Positions 9,101-16,876 of a stretch of 64,000 nt of DNA are shown here, piece after piece. The notes below the pieces were generated by a model, which did not search any database, was not told where the DNA came from, and was given only the letters and a program-made list of their open reading frames with translations. The stretch lies in contig JBCBKO010000002.1 of assembly GCA_038521865.1 (NCBI GenBank), positions 496,001 through 560,000 on the forward strand. The letters are read 5' to 3'. The stretch comes from CALBPI01 sp038521865 (GTDB lineage: Bacteria > Pseudomonadota > Gammaproteobacteria > Steroidobacterales > Woeseiaceae). Both the position numbers and the translations under genes were made by a program. The first letter of the stretch is position 1. Every line of letters starts with the position of its first letter.

Positions 9101-12100
9101 TGGTCCGGGTTCGGGATGAACGCAACACCTGGGTTGTCATCGTTCTCAAAGACGGTCCAGGTGAAGCCTGTGCCACCTTCCGGACTCTCAAAGTCCAGCA
9201 CCGGCAGTGCACTCGTTCCACCGCCGCCACCGCAGCTTGAAGTCTGTTCGATGTCATCAACAAAGAACGTCCAATCGTCTGGGTTACCTGCCGCATCCCC
9301 CTGGGTACCGTTATCAAAGATGAACGTAAACGCGGTTGCAGGCGCAGCGCTGGTCATTCCGGTGAAGTCGAAGCACAACGTTTCCCACCCGGTACCGCCA
9401 TGCGTCACGGTCCGTTCCTGATCCAAGCCTTCCAGTTTGAACAGGACATCCACAGAACGCGTTGCATACACCTTGATGTTGTAGGCCTCACCCGACGAGA
9501 AGTCGACCGCACCTGGCAAGCCCAATGTCGTGCCACCGAACGGCTCTCCTGCGAACTTCTGAATTCGCGCCGAGAGTGCACTGGTGTTGATTCCACTCGT
9601 ATCCGGATTGGCTTCGATCGAGCCGACACCACCACCGAAATCCGTGAAATCGAACGTGCCGCTCTCGAAGTCGGTCAAGGCTGGAGCGGATGTGCCGCCA
9701 CCACCGCCGCCCGAGCCACCACCGGCACCATCACTAAACGTGATGTTGTCGAAGAAGATGACGTTTTCACCGGCACGCGCCGCGAAATCCGGGAAGATCA
9801 CAAAGCCGGTGATGTCGACGTTTGCGCCATCGCCGATCACCGAGGTGAAGTCGAACGTCAGCTCTTCCCATTGGTTGGTTACCGTGTTCGGAACGCGAAT
9901 CTCACCGGTTGATGCGATTCCGTTACTGCCGCCAAGATCTTTTTCGAACTTGATACCCACGTCGCTGATCACAGTCTTCCAGACCATGATCTTCACGACC
10001 GCGTTCGATGCATCTAACGTGAACGTTGGCAGATCCGTTGTGTTGGCTCCAGCAAACGTCGCACCTGCAGCGCGCGCAGTAAACTCCGCAACCGTGGCTG
10101 ACGTGTTAATGCCGGACTGGTCCGGGTTCGGGATGAATGCGACCGCTGGGTTGTCGGCGTTCTCGAACACCGTCCAGGTAAACCCGGTACCGCCTGCAGC
10201 ACTCTCAAAGTCAAGCGTCGGTAGCGAGCTCGTGCCGCCACCACCGCCGCCGCCCGTCGGGCAACTAGCGACCTGAGTGATGTCATCGAAGTAGAACGTC
10301 CAGTTGTCGGGATCGTTCGTGGCATCACCGTTCACACCGTTGTCGAAAATGAACGTGATCTGAGACGTGACCGGACCTGCTGTATCGCCGGTAAAGTCGA
10401 AACACAGATCCTGCCACTCGCTGCCACCCGAGTGGGTGACACTACGCTCACGATCCAGGCCTTCGAACTTGAAGAGCACCGGCACAGAGCGCTGCGACCA
10501 TACCTTCATCGTGAATGCCTGGCCGCCAGTGAAATCGACATTGCCACCCAACTCAAAGGTGCTACCGCCGAAAGGCTCGGCCGCGAACTTCTGCATGCGG
10601 GCAACTTGGGCACTGGTGTTGATGCCGCCCGACACCGGGTTGGCAACAACCACCGACGCACCACCGCCGAATCCAGCCATTGGTCCGAAGTCATAGGTCA
10701 TCGGATCGGCTTCGAAATCGACGGGGAAAGACGCTGGCGGCACGCCGCAGTCTGCAACCTGTGTGATGTCGTCGAAATAGAACGTCCAGTTATCCGGGTC
10801 GCCCATCGCATCGCCGACGACGCCGTTATCAAAGATAAAGGTAATCGTATCGGTCGAGTTACCCGCCGTGTCGCCGGTGAAGTCAAAGCAAAGGTCTTGC
10901 CACTCACTGCCGCCGGTATGAGTCAACGTGCGTTCGCGATCGAGGCCTTCAAACTTGAAGAGCACCGGAACAGCCCGCTGCGACCAGACTTTCATGCGGA
11001 AAGCAGTACCCGCCGTAAAGTCGACACTGCCATCCAGCGTTAGCGAGCTGCCGCCGAATGGTTCAGCCATGAATTTCTGCATGCGTGCGACTTGTGCGGT
11101 CGTGTTGATGCCGCCCGATACGGGGTTAGCAACGACCACCGTAGCACCACCACCGAAGCCCGCATCTGGGCCGAAGTCGAAGCTCATTGGATCCGCTTCG
11201 AAATCAACCGGGAACGTCGCACTATTGCCGGAACCACCACAGCCACTGGTCTGCTCGATGTCATCGACAAAGAAGGTCCAATCGTCAGGGTTGTTGTCGG
11301 CATCGCCAGCCGTACCCAAATCAAAGATGAAAGTGAACGCCGTCGCCGGGTTACCGCTGGTTGCACCTGTGAAGTCGAAACACAGTGTTTCCCAACCGGT
11401 ACCGCCGTGAGACTCCGAACGCTCCTGGTCCAGTCCTTCGAGTTTGAACAGCACTTCTACCGGACGCGTTGCATAGACCTTGATGTTGTAGGCCGTACCC
11501 AGCGAGAAATCGACGTTGTTGTCGAGCAGCAATGTGCTGCCTGCGAACACCTCGCCGTTGAATTTCTGCAGTCGAGCTGCCTGTGCACTCGGGTTGATAC
11601 CCGACGTGTCCGGGTTGGCTTCGACGCTCGCAGCGCCACCACCAAAGTCGTCAAAGTTGAACGTACCGCCCGCCTCGAAGTCGGCGACGACCGTGCCGGT
11701 GCTGCCACCGCCACCACCGCCGCCGCCAGTGCTGCCATCGCCAAAGGTGATGTTATCGATGTAGATCACGTTGTCCTGACCACGCGCATCGAAGTCCGGG
11801 AAGACAACAAAGCCCGTGATGTCGACGTTGACCGGATTACCGATCACCGACGTGAAATCGAACGTCAGCTCTTCCCACTGGTTGGTGACCGTGTTCGCCA
11901 CCCGAATCTCGCCAGTTGAGCCGAGATTCGCGTCCTCGAACTTGATGCCAACGTCGCTGATCACGGTTTTCCACACCATCACTTTCACGATGGCATTGGA
12001 CGCGTCCAGCGTGAACGTTGGCAGGTCAGCAGTGTTGGTGCCAGCGAAGGGCTGACCCGCCTGACGTGCGGTGAACTCAGCAACTGTGGCGGACGTATTG

Positions 12101-13368
12101 ATGCCGCTCATGTCCGGGTTCGCAATGAAGGTTAGCGGCGGGTTGTCTGCGTTCTCGAAAACGTTCCAGGTAAACCCGGTGCCGCCCGCTGCGCTTTCGA
12201 AGTCCAGAGTCGGGAGCGAACCTGTGCCGCCACCGCCGCCACCGCCGGAGCAGCTGGCAACTTGCTGGATGTCATCGAAGTAGAAAGTCCAGTTATCTGG
12301 ATCATTCATCGCATCGCCGACCACGCCCAGGTCGAAAATCGTGGTGATCGCGTTAGTCGCAGGTCCAGCTGTGTCGCCCGTGAAGTCGAAACACAAATCC
12401 TGCCATTCGCTGCCGCCGGTGTGACTGACGGAGCGTTCTTTATCGAGACCTTCAAACTTGAACAACACAGGCACGGCGCGCTGCGACCAGACCTTCATCC
12501 GGAACGCCTGGCCCTGACTAAAGTCGACGTTACCTGCCAGCGACAGCGTGCTACCGCCGAAGACTTCGCCCATGAATTTCTGCATGCGCGCAACCTGCGC
12601 GCTCGTGTTGATGCCGCCTGAGACCGGGTTGGCCAGGACCGATGCAGCGCCGCCACCGAAGCCGCCATCCATACCGAAATTGTAAATCGTTGGGTCCTGC
12701 TCGAAGTCGACCGGCAGGTTGACCCCTACAGGGCCGCCAGAGCAGTCGGAGACTTGCTCAATGTCATCGTAGTAGAAGGTCCAGTTATTCGGATCGTTCG
12801 CAGCGTCACCCTGGACACCGAGATCAAAGATGATGGTGATGCCGGTGACCGCCGGTCCCATGGTGTCGTTGGTGAAGTCGAAGCAAAGTGACTCCCACTG
12901 ACCACTGCCAGTATGGGACAACGAGCGTTCGCGATCCAGACCCTCGAACTTGAACAGCACAGGGACGGCACGCGGTGCCAACACCTTCATGCGATACGAC
13001 TGACCCTGAGTGAAATCGATACCGCTTGGCGTATCGATCGTCGTGCCACCGAACGGCTGGTCCGTGAACTTCTGCATCTGAGCGACGCGTTCACTGGTGT
13101 TAATACCCGTCATGTTCGGGTTTTCAACAATGGTCGTCGCACCGCCCGCGAAGTTATTGATGCTGCTCGGCGGGCAAGGGTCTTCAAAGTTGACGTTATC
13201 GCAGAAGCCCGGCGGCAACGGCGGCGGGGGTGGTGCAGGTGTACCCGCGATCTGCTCCGGCCCGTCTCCGGTACCAAAACACCCCGAAAGCGCCAGCGTA
13301 AACAGCAGGCCGCTAAACGCCTTGGCCAGGCGTCGGCTTCTCGATACAAACATTTTGTCGTGTCCCAT
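6172..13368 (-). CDS. Giant tandem-module surface lipoprotein, probable glucan-binding protein
   Basis: 2398 residues. The N-terminus has a signal ending in LALSGC (lipobox, Cys30); the residue after it is Phe, compatible with outer-membrane sorting. The rest is about 14 modules of roughly 160 residues joined by Gly/Ser linkers, with no catalytic domain. Nine are of type A (VDFEADP, then GGGA, MQKF, VLFKFEGLDRER, LCFDFTG, FYFDDI), three of these a shorter subtype A' (TDFESG, NIKVYATR). Five are of type B (LDFES.. GTGFTW, VFEN.DNP, VAEFTAR, KVMVWK, GIKFE, TFDFTSVIG, DNITF). Order: A A B A' A A B A' B A B A' A B. The beta-sandwich pattern suits carbohydrate-binding modules, so surface capture of laminarin is inferred. 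Two starts are possible, 13368 and 13353; the second has GGGA nine bases upstream. Gap to GH16 is 129 bases. Confidence 0.9.
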   Translation of the reverse strand: MGHDKMFVSRSRRLAKAFSGLLFTLALSGCFGTGDGPEQIAGTPAPPPPPLPPGFCDNVNFEDPCPPSSINNFAGGATTIVENPNMTGINTSERVAQMQKFTDQPFGGTTIDTPSGIDFTQGQSYRMKVLAPRAVPVLFKFEGLDRERSLSHTGSGQWESLCFDFTNDTMGPAVTGITIIFDLGVQGDAANDPNNWTFYYDDIEQVSDCSGGPVGVNLPVDFEQDPTIYNFGMDGGFGGGAASVLANPVSGGINTSAQVARMQKFMGEVFGGSTLSLAGNVDFSQGQAFRMKVWSQRAVPVLFKFEGLDKERSVSHTGGSEWQDLCFDFTGDTAGPATNAITTIFDLGVVGDAMNDPDNWTFYFDDIQQVASCSGGGGGGGTGSLPTLDFESAAGGTGFTWNVFENADNPPLTFIANPDMSGINTSATVAEFTARQAGQPFAGTNTADLPTFTLDASNAIVKVMVWKTVISDVGIKFEDANLGSTGEIRVANTVTNQWEELTFDFTSVIGNPVNVDITGFVVFPDFDARGQDNVIYIDNITFGDGSTGGGGGGGGSTGTVVADFEAGGTFNFDDFGGGAASVEANPDTSGINPSAQAARLQKFNGEVFAGSTLLLDNNVDFSLGTAYNIKVYATRPVEVLFKLEGLDQERSESHGGTGWETLCFDFTGATSGNPATAFTFIFDLGTAGDADNNPDDWTFFVDDIEQTSGCGGSGNSATFPVDFEADPMSFDFGPDAGFGGGATVVVANPVSGGINTTAQVARMQKFMAEPFGGSSLTLDGSVDFTAGTAFRMKVWSQRAVPVLFKFEGLDRERTLTHTGGSEWQDLCFDFTGDTAGNSTDTITFIFDNGVVGDAMGDPDNWTFYFDDITQVADCGVPPASFPVDFEADPMTYDFGPMAGFGGGASVVVANPVSGGINTSAQVARMQKFAAEPFGGSTFELGGNVDFTGGQAFTMKVWSQRSVPVLFKFEGLDRERSVTHSGGSEWQDLCFDFTGDTAGPVTSQITFIFDNGVNGDATNDPDNWTFYFDDITQVASCPTGGGGGGGTSSLPTLDFESAAGGTGFTWTVFENADNPAVAFIPNPDQSGINTSATVAEFTARAAGATFAGANTTDLPTFTLDASNAVVKIMVWKTVISDVGIKFEKDLGGSNGIASTGEIRVPNTVTNQWEELTFDFTSVIGDGANVDITGFVIFPDFAARAGENVIFFDNITFSDGAGGGSGGGGGGTSAPALTDFESGTFDFTDFGGGVGSIEANPDTSGINTSALSARIQKFAGEPFGGTTLGLPGAVDFSSGEAYNIKVYATRSVDVLFKLEGLDQERTVTHGGTGWETLCFDFTGMTSAAPATAFTFIFDNGTQGDAAGNPDDWTFFVDDIEQTSSCGGGGGTSALPVLDFESPEGGTGFTWTVFENDDNPGVAFIPNPDQSGINTSATVAEFTARAAGATFAGTNTTDLPTFTLDASNAVVKIMVWKTVISDVGIKFEKDLGAGNGIASTGEIRVPNTVTNQWEELTFDFTSVIGDGANVDITGFVIFPDFDTRAGQNVIFFDNITFSDGAGGGSGGGATIAVPVDFEEDAAEYDFGPDAGFGGGVSTVIANPDMSGINTTAQVAQMQKFAGAVFGGSTLALDTAIDFGAGEAFTVKVWSAREVPVLYKLEGLDRERSVTHPGGSEWQELCFDFTGDTTGPASSAVTFIFDLGVNGDADNNATDWTFYYDEITQVTSCGGSTSALPVLDFESPEGGTGFTWTVFENDDNPGVAFIPNPDQSGINTSATVAEFTARAAGATFAGTNTTDLPTFTLDASNAIVKIMVWKTVISDVGIKFEKDLGAGNGIASTGEIRVPNTVTNQWEELTFDFTSVIGDGANVDITGFVIFPDFDTRAGQNVIFFDNITFGDGSGGGSGAGGGGTTSAPALTDFESGSFTFTDFGGGVGSIEANPETAGTNTSSMAARIQKFADQPFGGTTLGLPGAVDFAAGEAYNIKVYATRNVNVLFKLEGLDQERTVTHGGSGWENLCFDFSGSTTGDPATDFTFIFDNGVVGDAAGDPANWTFFVDDIEQVASCATPTVTVLPIDFEADPMTYVFRDGGGFGGGTSDVIANPQSGGINTSAQVGRMQKFDGEVFGGSTLDLGGDFGFLANTSFTMKVYASRSVPVLFKLEGGPVGEVSVTHTGSGWEELCFDFGALSGNGTDGITLIFDNGVNGAAATAPDDWTFLFDDIAINQGTACPMGGGGSGGMSGGLPILDFESSAGGTGFTWSVFENDDNPGLAFLPNPDTSGINPSATAAQFTARTTGQPFAGTITNDLPTFTLDSNNAIVKVMVYKSVISDVGIKFENGTQGSTGEILVPNTVTNQWEELTFDFTAVIGNGVNTDITGFIVFPDFDARATQNVVYFDNIRFGDGS
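7681..8193 (-). repeat. Near-identical repeat, copy 1 (B module)
   Basis: Aligned by hand against 8701-9213 at an exact offset of 1020 bases, I count about 13 mismatches in 513 positions and no gaps; most are at third codon positions. The flanking A and A' modules are much less alike, so this block was copied or homogenised recently. Confidence 0.85.
8701..9213 (-). repeat. Near-identical repeat, copy 2 (B module)
   Basis: Partner of 7681-8193 (offset 1020). The similarity stops abruptly just past the LPVLDFES coding segment (about 9213), where the linkers diverge. A third B module at about 9730-10225 is also close but clearly more divergent. Confidence 0.85.
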
Positions 13369-13454
13369 GATGTGCCAGCGCTGCTCACGCTGGTTCCGGT
13401 TATTTTTATCCGACCGACATAGCTCCCTTCCCGATGCTACGTCGCGCCGCTCCC

Positions 13455-13503
13455 CCCTGATCGGCCCGCTATATTTTGTGCGTGGCCGCCTTCCGGATCA
13501 GGG
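13455..13503 (-). other. Intercistronic stem-loop downstream of GH16
   Basis: CCCTGATC (13455-13462) pairs with GATCAGGG (13496-13503), enclosing the GH16 stop codon side; inner GG/CC extends the stem. No U-run follows, so it is probably an mRNA processing or stability element between GH16 and the modular lipoprotein gene. Confidence 0.3.
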
Positions 13504-14448
13504 CTCCCCTGAATAAACGCGCACCCAGTCAACCTCCATGGTGACGGGGAACACAGTGGTAGCGTCCGGTGAACCCGGGAAGTTGCCACCCACTGCGACG
13601 TTCAAAATGATGTAGAACTCGTGGTCAAACGGCGCCGGATAAGTGCCGTTACTCGAATTCCAGTTGTTCATCGTCGCGTACAGCACATCGTCGACGTACC
13701 AGCGAATTTCCGTTGCGTCCCATTCCACGGCGTATACGTGGAATTCGGTCTGAGCGTTCGACGGAACGACGTAGGTTTCCGACGTGGACAGATTGCCCGG
13801 GAACTCAGCCCCATAGTGAATCGTGCCAAAGACTCGATTGCCGCCGGTGCCACCGAGATTGATGGCCTCCATGATGTCGATTTCACCGCTCGCCGCCCAC
13901 GTGCCATAAGGACTGTCCTGAGCCAGCAACCAGAATGCGGGCCACAGGCCTTGGCCACCTGGCAGCTTGATACGGGATTCGATGCGGCCGTAGCGGAACG
14001 CAAATCGATCGCGCGTGTTGATGCGTGCTGATGTGTAGTTGAACGCCCCGACCTGCTCTTCTCGAGCGGTAATCTCAAGTACACCGTTGTTGATTTGTGC
14101 GCTGTCAGGCAAGTAGTACTGCAACTCGTTGTTGCCCCAGCCAGGGATGCCGTACTGCGAGCCGTCGCCTTCTTCGAAGAACCAGGTCTCGGGGTCGATA
14201 CCCGGTCCGTCGAATTCTTCGCTGAAGACCATCGTTAGCGTGTCGCCCGGGGACACTTCGTTGTTGAACTCAACCGTCAGAGTCGGGTTGGCGATATTAA
14301 CGTTGGATTGCGGTGCCACGTTTACCGGCGGTGCAATGTTCACATTGCTCAGCGGCTCCGGGCGGTCACTGCCTCCACAGGAAATAGCAACAAGCGCAAC
14401 GCCAACGGCAGCTGCGGTGTGTCTTACGACACGCTTCAACGAACTCAT
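13498..14448 (-). CDS. GH16 endo-beta-1,3-glucanase (laminarinase) lipoprotein
   Basis: 316 residues; the start at 14448 has GGGGGA upstream at good spacing. The N-terminus is basic then hydrophobic and ends in LVAISC, a weak lipobox. The catalytic domain (about 65-316) is a textbook GH16 jelly roll. GEIDIME holds the nucleophile (E189), the helper Asp and the acid/base (E194). WFFEEGDG, GWGNNELQYY, ARINTRDRFAFRYGRIESRIKLP-type strands, GLWPAFWLL, EWDATEIRWYVDD and VDWVRVY match the laminarinase branch. It should cleave internal beta-1,3 bonds, releasing oligosaccharides outside or in the periplasm. First gene of the operon running to 363. Its promoter carries a LacI-type palindrome at 14524. 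Confidence 0.95.
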   Translation of the reverse strand: MSSLKRVVRHTAAAVGVALVAISCGGSDRPEPLSNVNIAPPVNVAPQSNVNIANPTLTVEFNNEVSPGDTLTMVFSEEFDGPGIDPETWFFEEGDGSQYGIPGWGNNELQYYLPDSAQINNGVLEITAREEQVGAFNYTSARINTRDRFAFRYGRIESRIKLPGGQGLWPAFWLLAQDSPYGTWAASGEIDIMEAINLGGTGGNRVFGTIHYGAEFPGNLSTSETYVVPSNAQTEFHVYAVEWDATEIRWYVDDVLYATMNNWNSSNGTYPAPFDHEFYIILNVAVGGNFPGSPDATTVFPVTMEVDWVRVYSGEP

Positions 14449-14523
14449 GAATTGTCCCCCCTAACGGACACACGTCAGCGGGCGCGGCCCCGCCGTTAGT
14501 GCGACCGTAGAAGTAACAAACCA

Positions 14524-14537
14524 TGACAGCGTTGTCA
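14524..14537. promoter_or_regulatory. LacI-type operator over the GH16 promoter
   Basis: TGACAGCGTTGTCA, one mismatch from a perfect palindrome with central CG. On the minus strand the TTGACA at 14538-14533 forms a consensus -35 box inside the site, about 85 bases upstream of the GH16 start; a weak -10 (TACTTC) follows after 17 bases. Repressor bound here would cover the -35. Same motif as at 19165. Confidence 0.75.
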
Positions 14538-14562
14538 ATTTGCCGCTTTTTAGACGACAAAT

Positions 14563-14576
14563 CGACAACGCTCAAA
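14563..14576. promoter_or_regulatory. Possible degenerate second operator
   Basis: CGACAACGCTCAAA shares GACAACGCT with the operator motif 25 bases upstream of the main site, but its right half is poor. Could be an auxiliary LacI-type site or chance. Confidence 0.25.
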
Positions 14577-14598
14577 GGCTTATCTCACAGAGTTATTG

Positions 14599-14793
14599 TT
14601 AGCAACCGGCTTGAGGCGCTGGTGCCCAATTATGTGATGTCGTTGAATTATGGTGATTCGCTTGCTCGGATTTGCGCACCTTACGGAAGCGTTCATCGGA
14701 GATTGCTATCGGCATGCCGAAAGATGACACCACGGTGAACCCACGCAGGCTGAATGCAAAGTCGTTGCGACGTTGTTGGCGTTTTTCGTTCAT
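14599..14793 (-). CDS. Possible small protein (64 aa), unknown
   Basis: The ATG at 14793 (MNEKRQQRR) is preceded on the minus strand by GGAGG with an 8-base spacer, one of the best ribosome sites in the window. A candidate promoter lies at 14861-14889. The product is basic at the N-terminus, has a short hydrophobic stretch (FTVVSSFGMPIAI) and ends in APAPQAGC. I recognise no family. It fills the otherwise empty 474-base space between the LysR gene and the GH16 promoter. Its own transcript would run toward the GH16 operator. It could be a real small gene, an RNA leader, or chance. Confidence 0.35.
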   Translation of the reverse strand: MNEKRQQRRNDFAFSLRGFTVVSSFGMPIAISDERFRKVRKSEQANHHNSTTSHNWAPAPQAGC

Positions 14794-14860
14794 TTCCATG
14801 TCCTCCAAAACGATGGCGGGAAGGGGGGGTGGCCCGCACTTGTGTTTCCAGACACGACGT

Positions 14861-14889
14861 AAGATAGGGTCGGCACCAGACCTTCACAA
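14861..14889 (-). promoter_or_regulatory. Candidate promoter for the small ORF
   Basis: Minus strand TTGTGA (14889-14884), 17-base spacer, TATCTT (14866-14861); each hexamer matches the sigma-70 consensus at about four of six positions. Confidence 0.3.
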
Positions 14890-14922
14890 ACGAAAGTTAT
14901 TCGTGCCGAGAATGAGAAAAAT

Positions 14923-15816
14923 TCACGCGTTCGCGCTGAACGTGGAAAGGATCCACTCCCTCAACAGGCGCACGCTCTGGCGCTCGTTCTCATCGGGCTT
15001 CCAGACCAGGAAATAGGAACTGCCCATCACAAGTTCATCCTTGAAAAGACGTACAAGGCTGCCCTCGTCAAACCAAAGCTCCGACATCGGCATCGGCACC
15101 AGAGCAGCCCCCAGACCACGTTGTGCGGCTCTCACCACGGCGATCATGGAATCAAACCGCGTGCTCTTCGGGTTGTCGGGCAGTGCGACTCCCGATTGCT
15201 CGGACCATTGCGGCCAAGCCTTAGCCAAAGTCTCATGCACAATCAATGGAAAATCACTGGCAATCTTTCGTTGCTTGACCTTTAGCGCCTTCTTGAAGGC
15301 CGGCGATCCTGCGGCCACCAATCGCAGAGGGAATAGTGGCTTTGAGGCGAGACCTGCGGGCGGCGTACTGAACAGACGTATGGAAAGGTCCGCGTCGGCC
15401 GGGTGCTTTTCGGATGCCTCATCGCTCGTACCGACTTGGATATCGATCTCTGGGTGTTGCGCCGTGAAGTCAGACAATCGCGGCACGAAGTATTCACTGC
15501 CAAAAAAAGGCTGGACGGAGATACGAACGGTGGTGCGTCGCTCGCCCGAGCGGTAATGACTGACGATATCGTCGATCTTTTCAATCAGCGGCGACACCTC
15601 GGCGTAAAGCGCCTTGCCGTTCTCAGTGAGGCTGATATCTCGACTACTGCGTAAGAAAAGCGCAATGCCGAGATGCTCCTCCAGGCCTTTGACCTGGTGG
15701 CTTACCGCGGACGGTGTCACATACAAAGCCTCAGCCGCTGCGCGAAAGCTGGTGTATCGCGCAGCCACACAAAACGTGCGCAGGCCTCGAAGCGAGGTGG
15801 TGCCGAGCTTGCTCAT
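14923..15816 (-). CDS. LysR-family transcriptional regulator (GcvA-like)
   Basis: 297 residues from ATG 15816; the frame is open upstream through the GH17 gene, but the LysR fold begins here. An N-terminal winged helix-turn-helix (about 6-63) has SFRAAAEALYVTPSAVSHQVKGLEEHLGIALF, then the usual hinge helix and a substrate-binding domain (about 92-295) of the GcvA type. It lies 16 bases downstream of GH17 in the GH3-GH17 operon, so it is probably expressed with the glucan enzymes. LysR proteins usually act as activators with a small-molecule co-inducer. A local target such as the GH16 operon is possible, but no T-N11-A box was identified. Confidence 0.9.
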   Translation of the reverse strand: MSKLGTTSLRGLRTFCVAARYTSFRAAAEALYVTPSAVSHQVKGLEEHLGIALFLRSSRDISLTENGKALYAEVSPLIEKIDDIVSHYRSGERRTTVRISVQPFFGSEYFVPRLSDFTAQHPEIDIQVGTSDEASEKHPADADLSIRLFSTPPAGLASKPLFPLRLVAAGSPAFKKALKVKQRKIASDFPLIVHETLAKAWPQWSEQSGVALPDNPKSTRFDSMIAVVRAAQRGLGAALVPMPMSELWFDEGSLVRLFKDELVMGSSYFLVWKPDENERQSVRLLREWILSTFSANA

Positions 15817-15832
15817 CGAAGTTCGACGGACC

Positions 15833-16876
15833 TCAGCGCCGGAACCGCGCTTTCGGGGTGCGGTCCACGAAGAACAATCCCCAATGCTTTTCTGCACCCT
15901 CAGCGTTGTTCGGATTGCCCTTCCAGGGCTCATCGAATGCCTCAAAGAAGAACACAGTGACGTTCTTTTCCTCGCCCCATGCGTACAGACCATCGTAGTA
16001 AATCGCCTGATTCTCCTCGCTGGCGCGCGTGCCGAATTCCGTCGCCGTTGTCGCCCAGCCGGCTTCCAGGATCGCGAACCTGGAGTCCGGTAGCGCTTCA
16101 AAAACGCGCTGCATGTTCTCGTCGGTGTAATTCACGCCCTCTTCGATGGGTTTGCCTTCCCACGCGGGGTAGGTGTGCACACCAACAAAATCGAGTTCAG
16201 CGGCGAGCGGCTTGCCGTCGGAGATCCACCACTCGTAGTTTTCTGCGACGGTTACTGGCTGCTCAATCGCAGATTTGACTGTCCTTACATGTTCGATCAT
16301 GGCCGGCAGCGGCACCATGTGATCCGTCCAGTCCACGAGTGCCTCATTGCCGACGTTTACCGCCACGATGATGTCGGCGAACTCTTTCGCAAGTGCAATA
16401 CCACGAGCGACCTCTTCATCGTTCGCGACCCTATTGGCTGATAGCGCTTCTTCCGGGATCGGCGCATCCAACCACGGGCATCCCTCATGATTCGAGAACT
16501 CCGCATTCAGCCACAAGCCCAACATGACTTTCATTGGCAGCTGGTTTTCGCGAATGAGCTCCAATGTGGTCCGCGAGTTTTCACCGGCGTCGTACAAACG
16601 AATCAGACGGAAATCGTTTTCGATGAGGATGTTCAAGTCCTCAACGATCTGCTCCGGAGTCGGGTTGTTCGCGCCTTCGCCTCGATCCGGATATTGCCCT
16701 TCGCGGAAGCCGGAGTAGGCAACCGCCATCACCTGTCCTTCGATCAGGTCATCGGGAGACTGCATCAAGACCTGCTCCTCGGTTTGTGTGGTTTGCACCT
16801 GTTGCGGTTCTTTGTCGCCGCACGCGACAACTGCTGTAGCGGCCATAAATGCTATCCAGTGTGTTACAGATTTCAT
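15833..16876 (-). CDS. GH17 beta-1,3-glucanase lipoprotein
   Basis: 347 residues with a lipoprotein signal (TAVVAC, Cys19). The rest is a GH17 TIM barrel, clan GH-A. VNVGNEALVDW contains the acid/base (E178) and AILEAGWAT the nucleophile (E271). EDLNILIENDFRLIRLYDAG and VFFFEAFDEPWKG are typical of the bacterial GH17 group that works on laminarin oligosaccharides. It likely shortens beta-1,3-glucans in the periplasm or at the outer membrane, feeding the GH3 enzyme and the symporter. Its start overlaps the GH3 stop by four bases (ATGA), indicating translational coupling. Confidence 0.93.
   Translation of the reverse strand: MKSVTHWIAFMAATAVVACGDKEPQQVQTTQTEEQVLMQSPDDLIEGQVMAVAYSGFREGQYPDRGEGANNPTPEQIVEDLNILIENDFRLIRLYDAGENSRTTLELIRENQLPMKVMLGLWLNAEFSNHEGCPWLDAPIPEEALSANRVANDEEVARGIALAKEFADIIVAVNVGNEALVDWTDHMVPLPAMIEHVRTVKSAIEQPVTVAENYEWWISDGKPLAAELDFVGVHTYPAWEGKPIEEGVNYTDENMQRVFEALPDSRFAILEAGWATTATEFGTRASEENQAIYYDGLYAWGEEKNVTVFFFEAFDEPWKGNPNNAEGAEKHWGLFFVDRTPKARFRR

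Larger units (their letters stand above)
6175..13215 (-). repeat. Tandem array of 14 module-coding repeats (~480-510 bp each)
   Basis: Approximate module spans in protein order: A 13215-12750, A 12720-12250, B 12215-11730, A' 11695-11250, A 11225-10748, A 10733-10262, B 10225-9730, A' 9690-9235, B 9207-8708, A 8680-8210, B 8187-7690, A' 7650-7190, A 7170-6700, B 6660-6175. The four-module unit A-A-B-A' appears twice in a row, then B-A-B-A', then A-B. This points to growth by duplication of multi-module blocks. Boundaries are by eye, good to about 20 bases. Confidence 0.85.

Noticed and set aside
6650..12260. Regularly spaced CACCGCCGCC-type tracts resembling a CRISPR or microsatellite
   Set aside because: They encode the Gly-rich linkers between protein modules; spacing is about 500-1000 bases and there are no unique short spacers.
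7544..12621. Many long plus-strand open frames (up to 275 codons) opposite the modular lipoprotein gene
   Set aside because: They repeat with the modules in phase, have proline/serine-rich or arginine-rich low-complexity translations and no ribosome sites; they are antisense shadows of a low-stop repeat gene.
15817..16102. N-terminal extension of the LysR frame through the GH17 gene
   Set aside because: The extra 95 residues are antisense-free overlap with GH17 coding sequence, arginine-rich and unlike LysR; the HTH begins right after ATG 15816.
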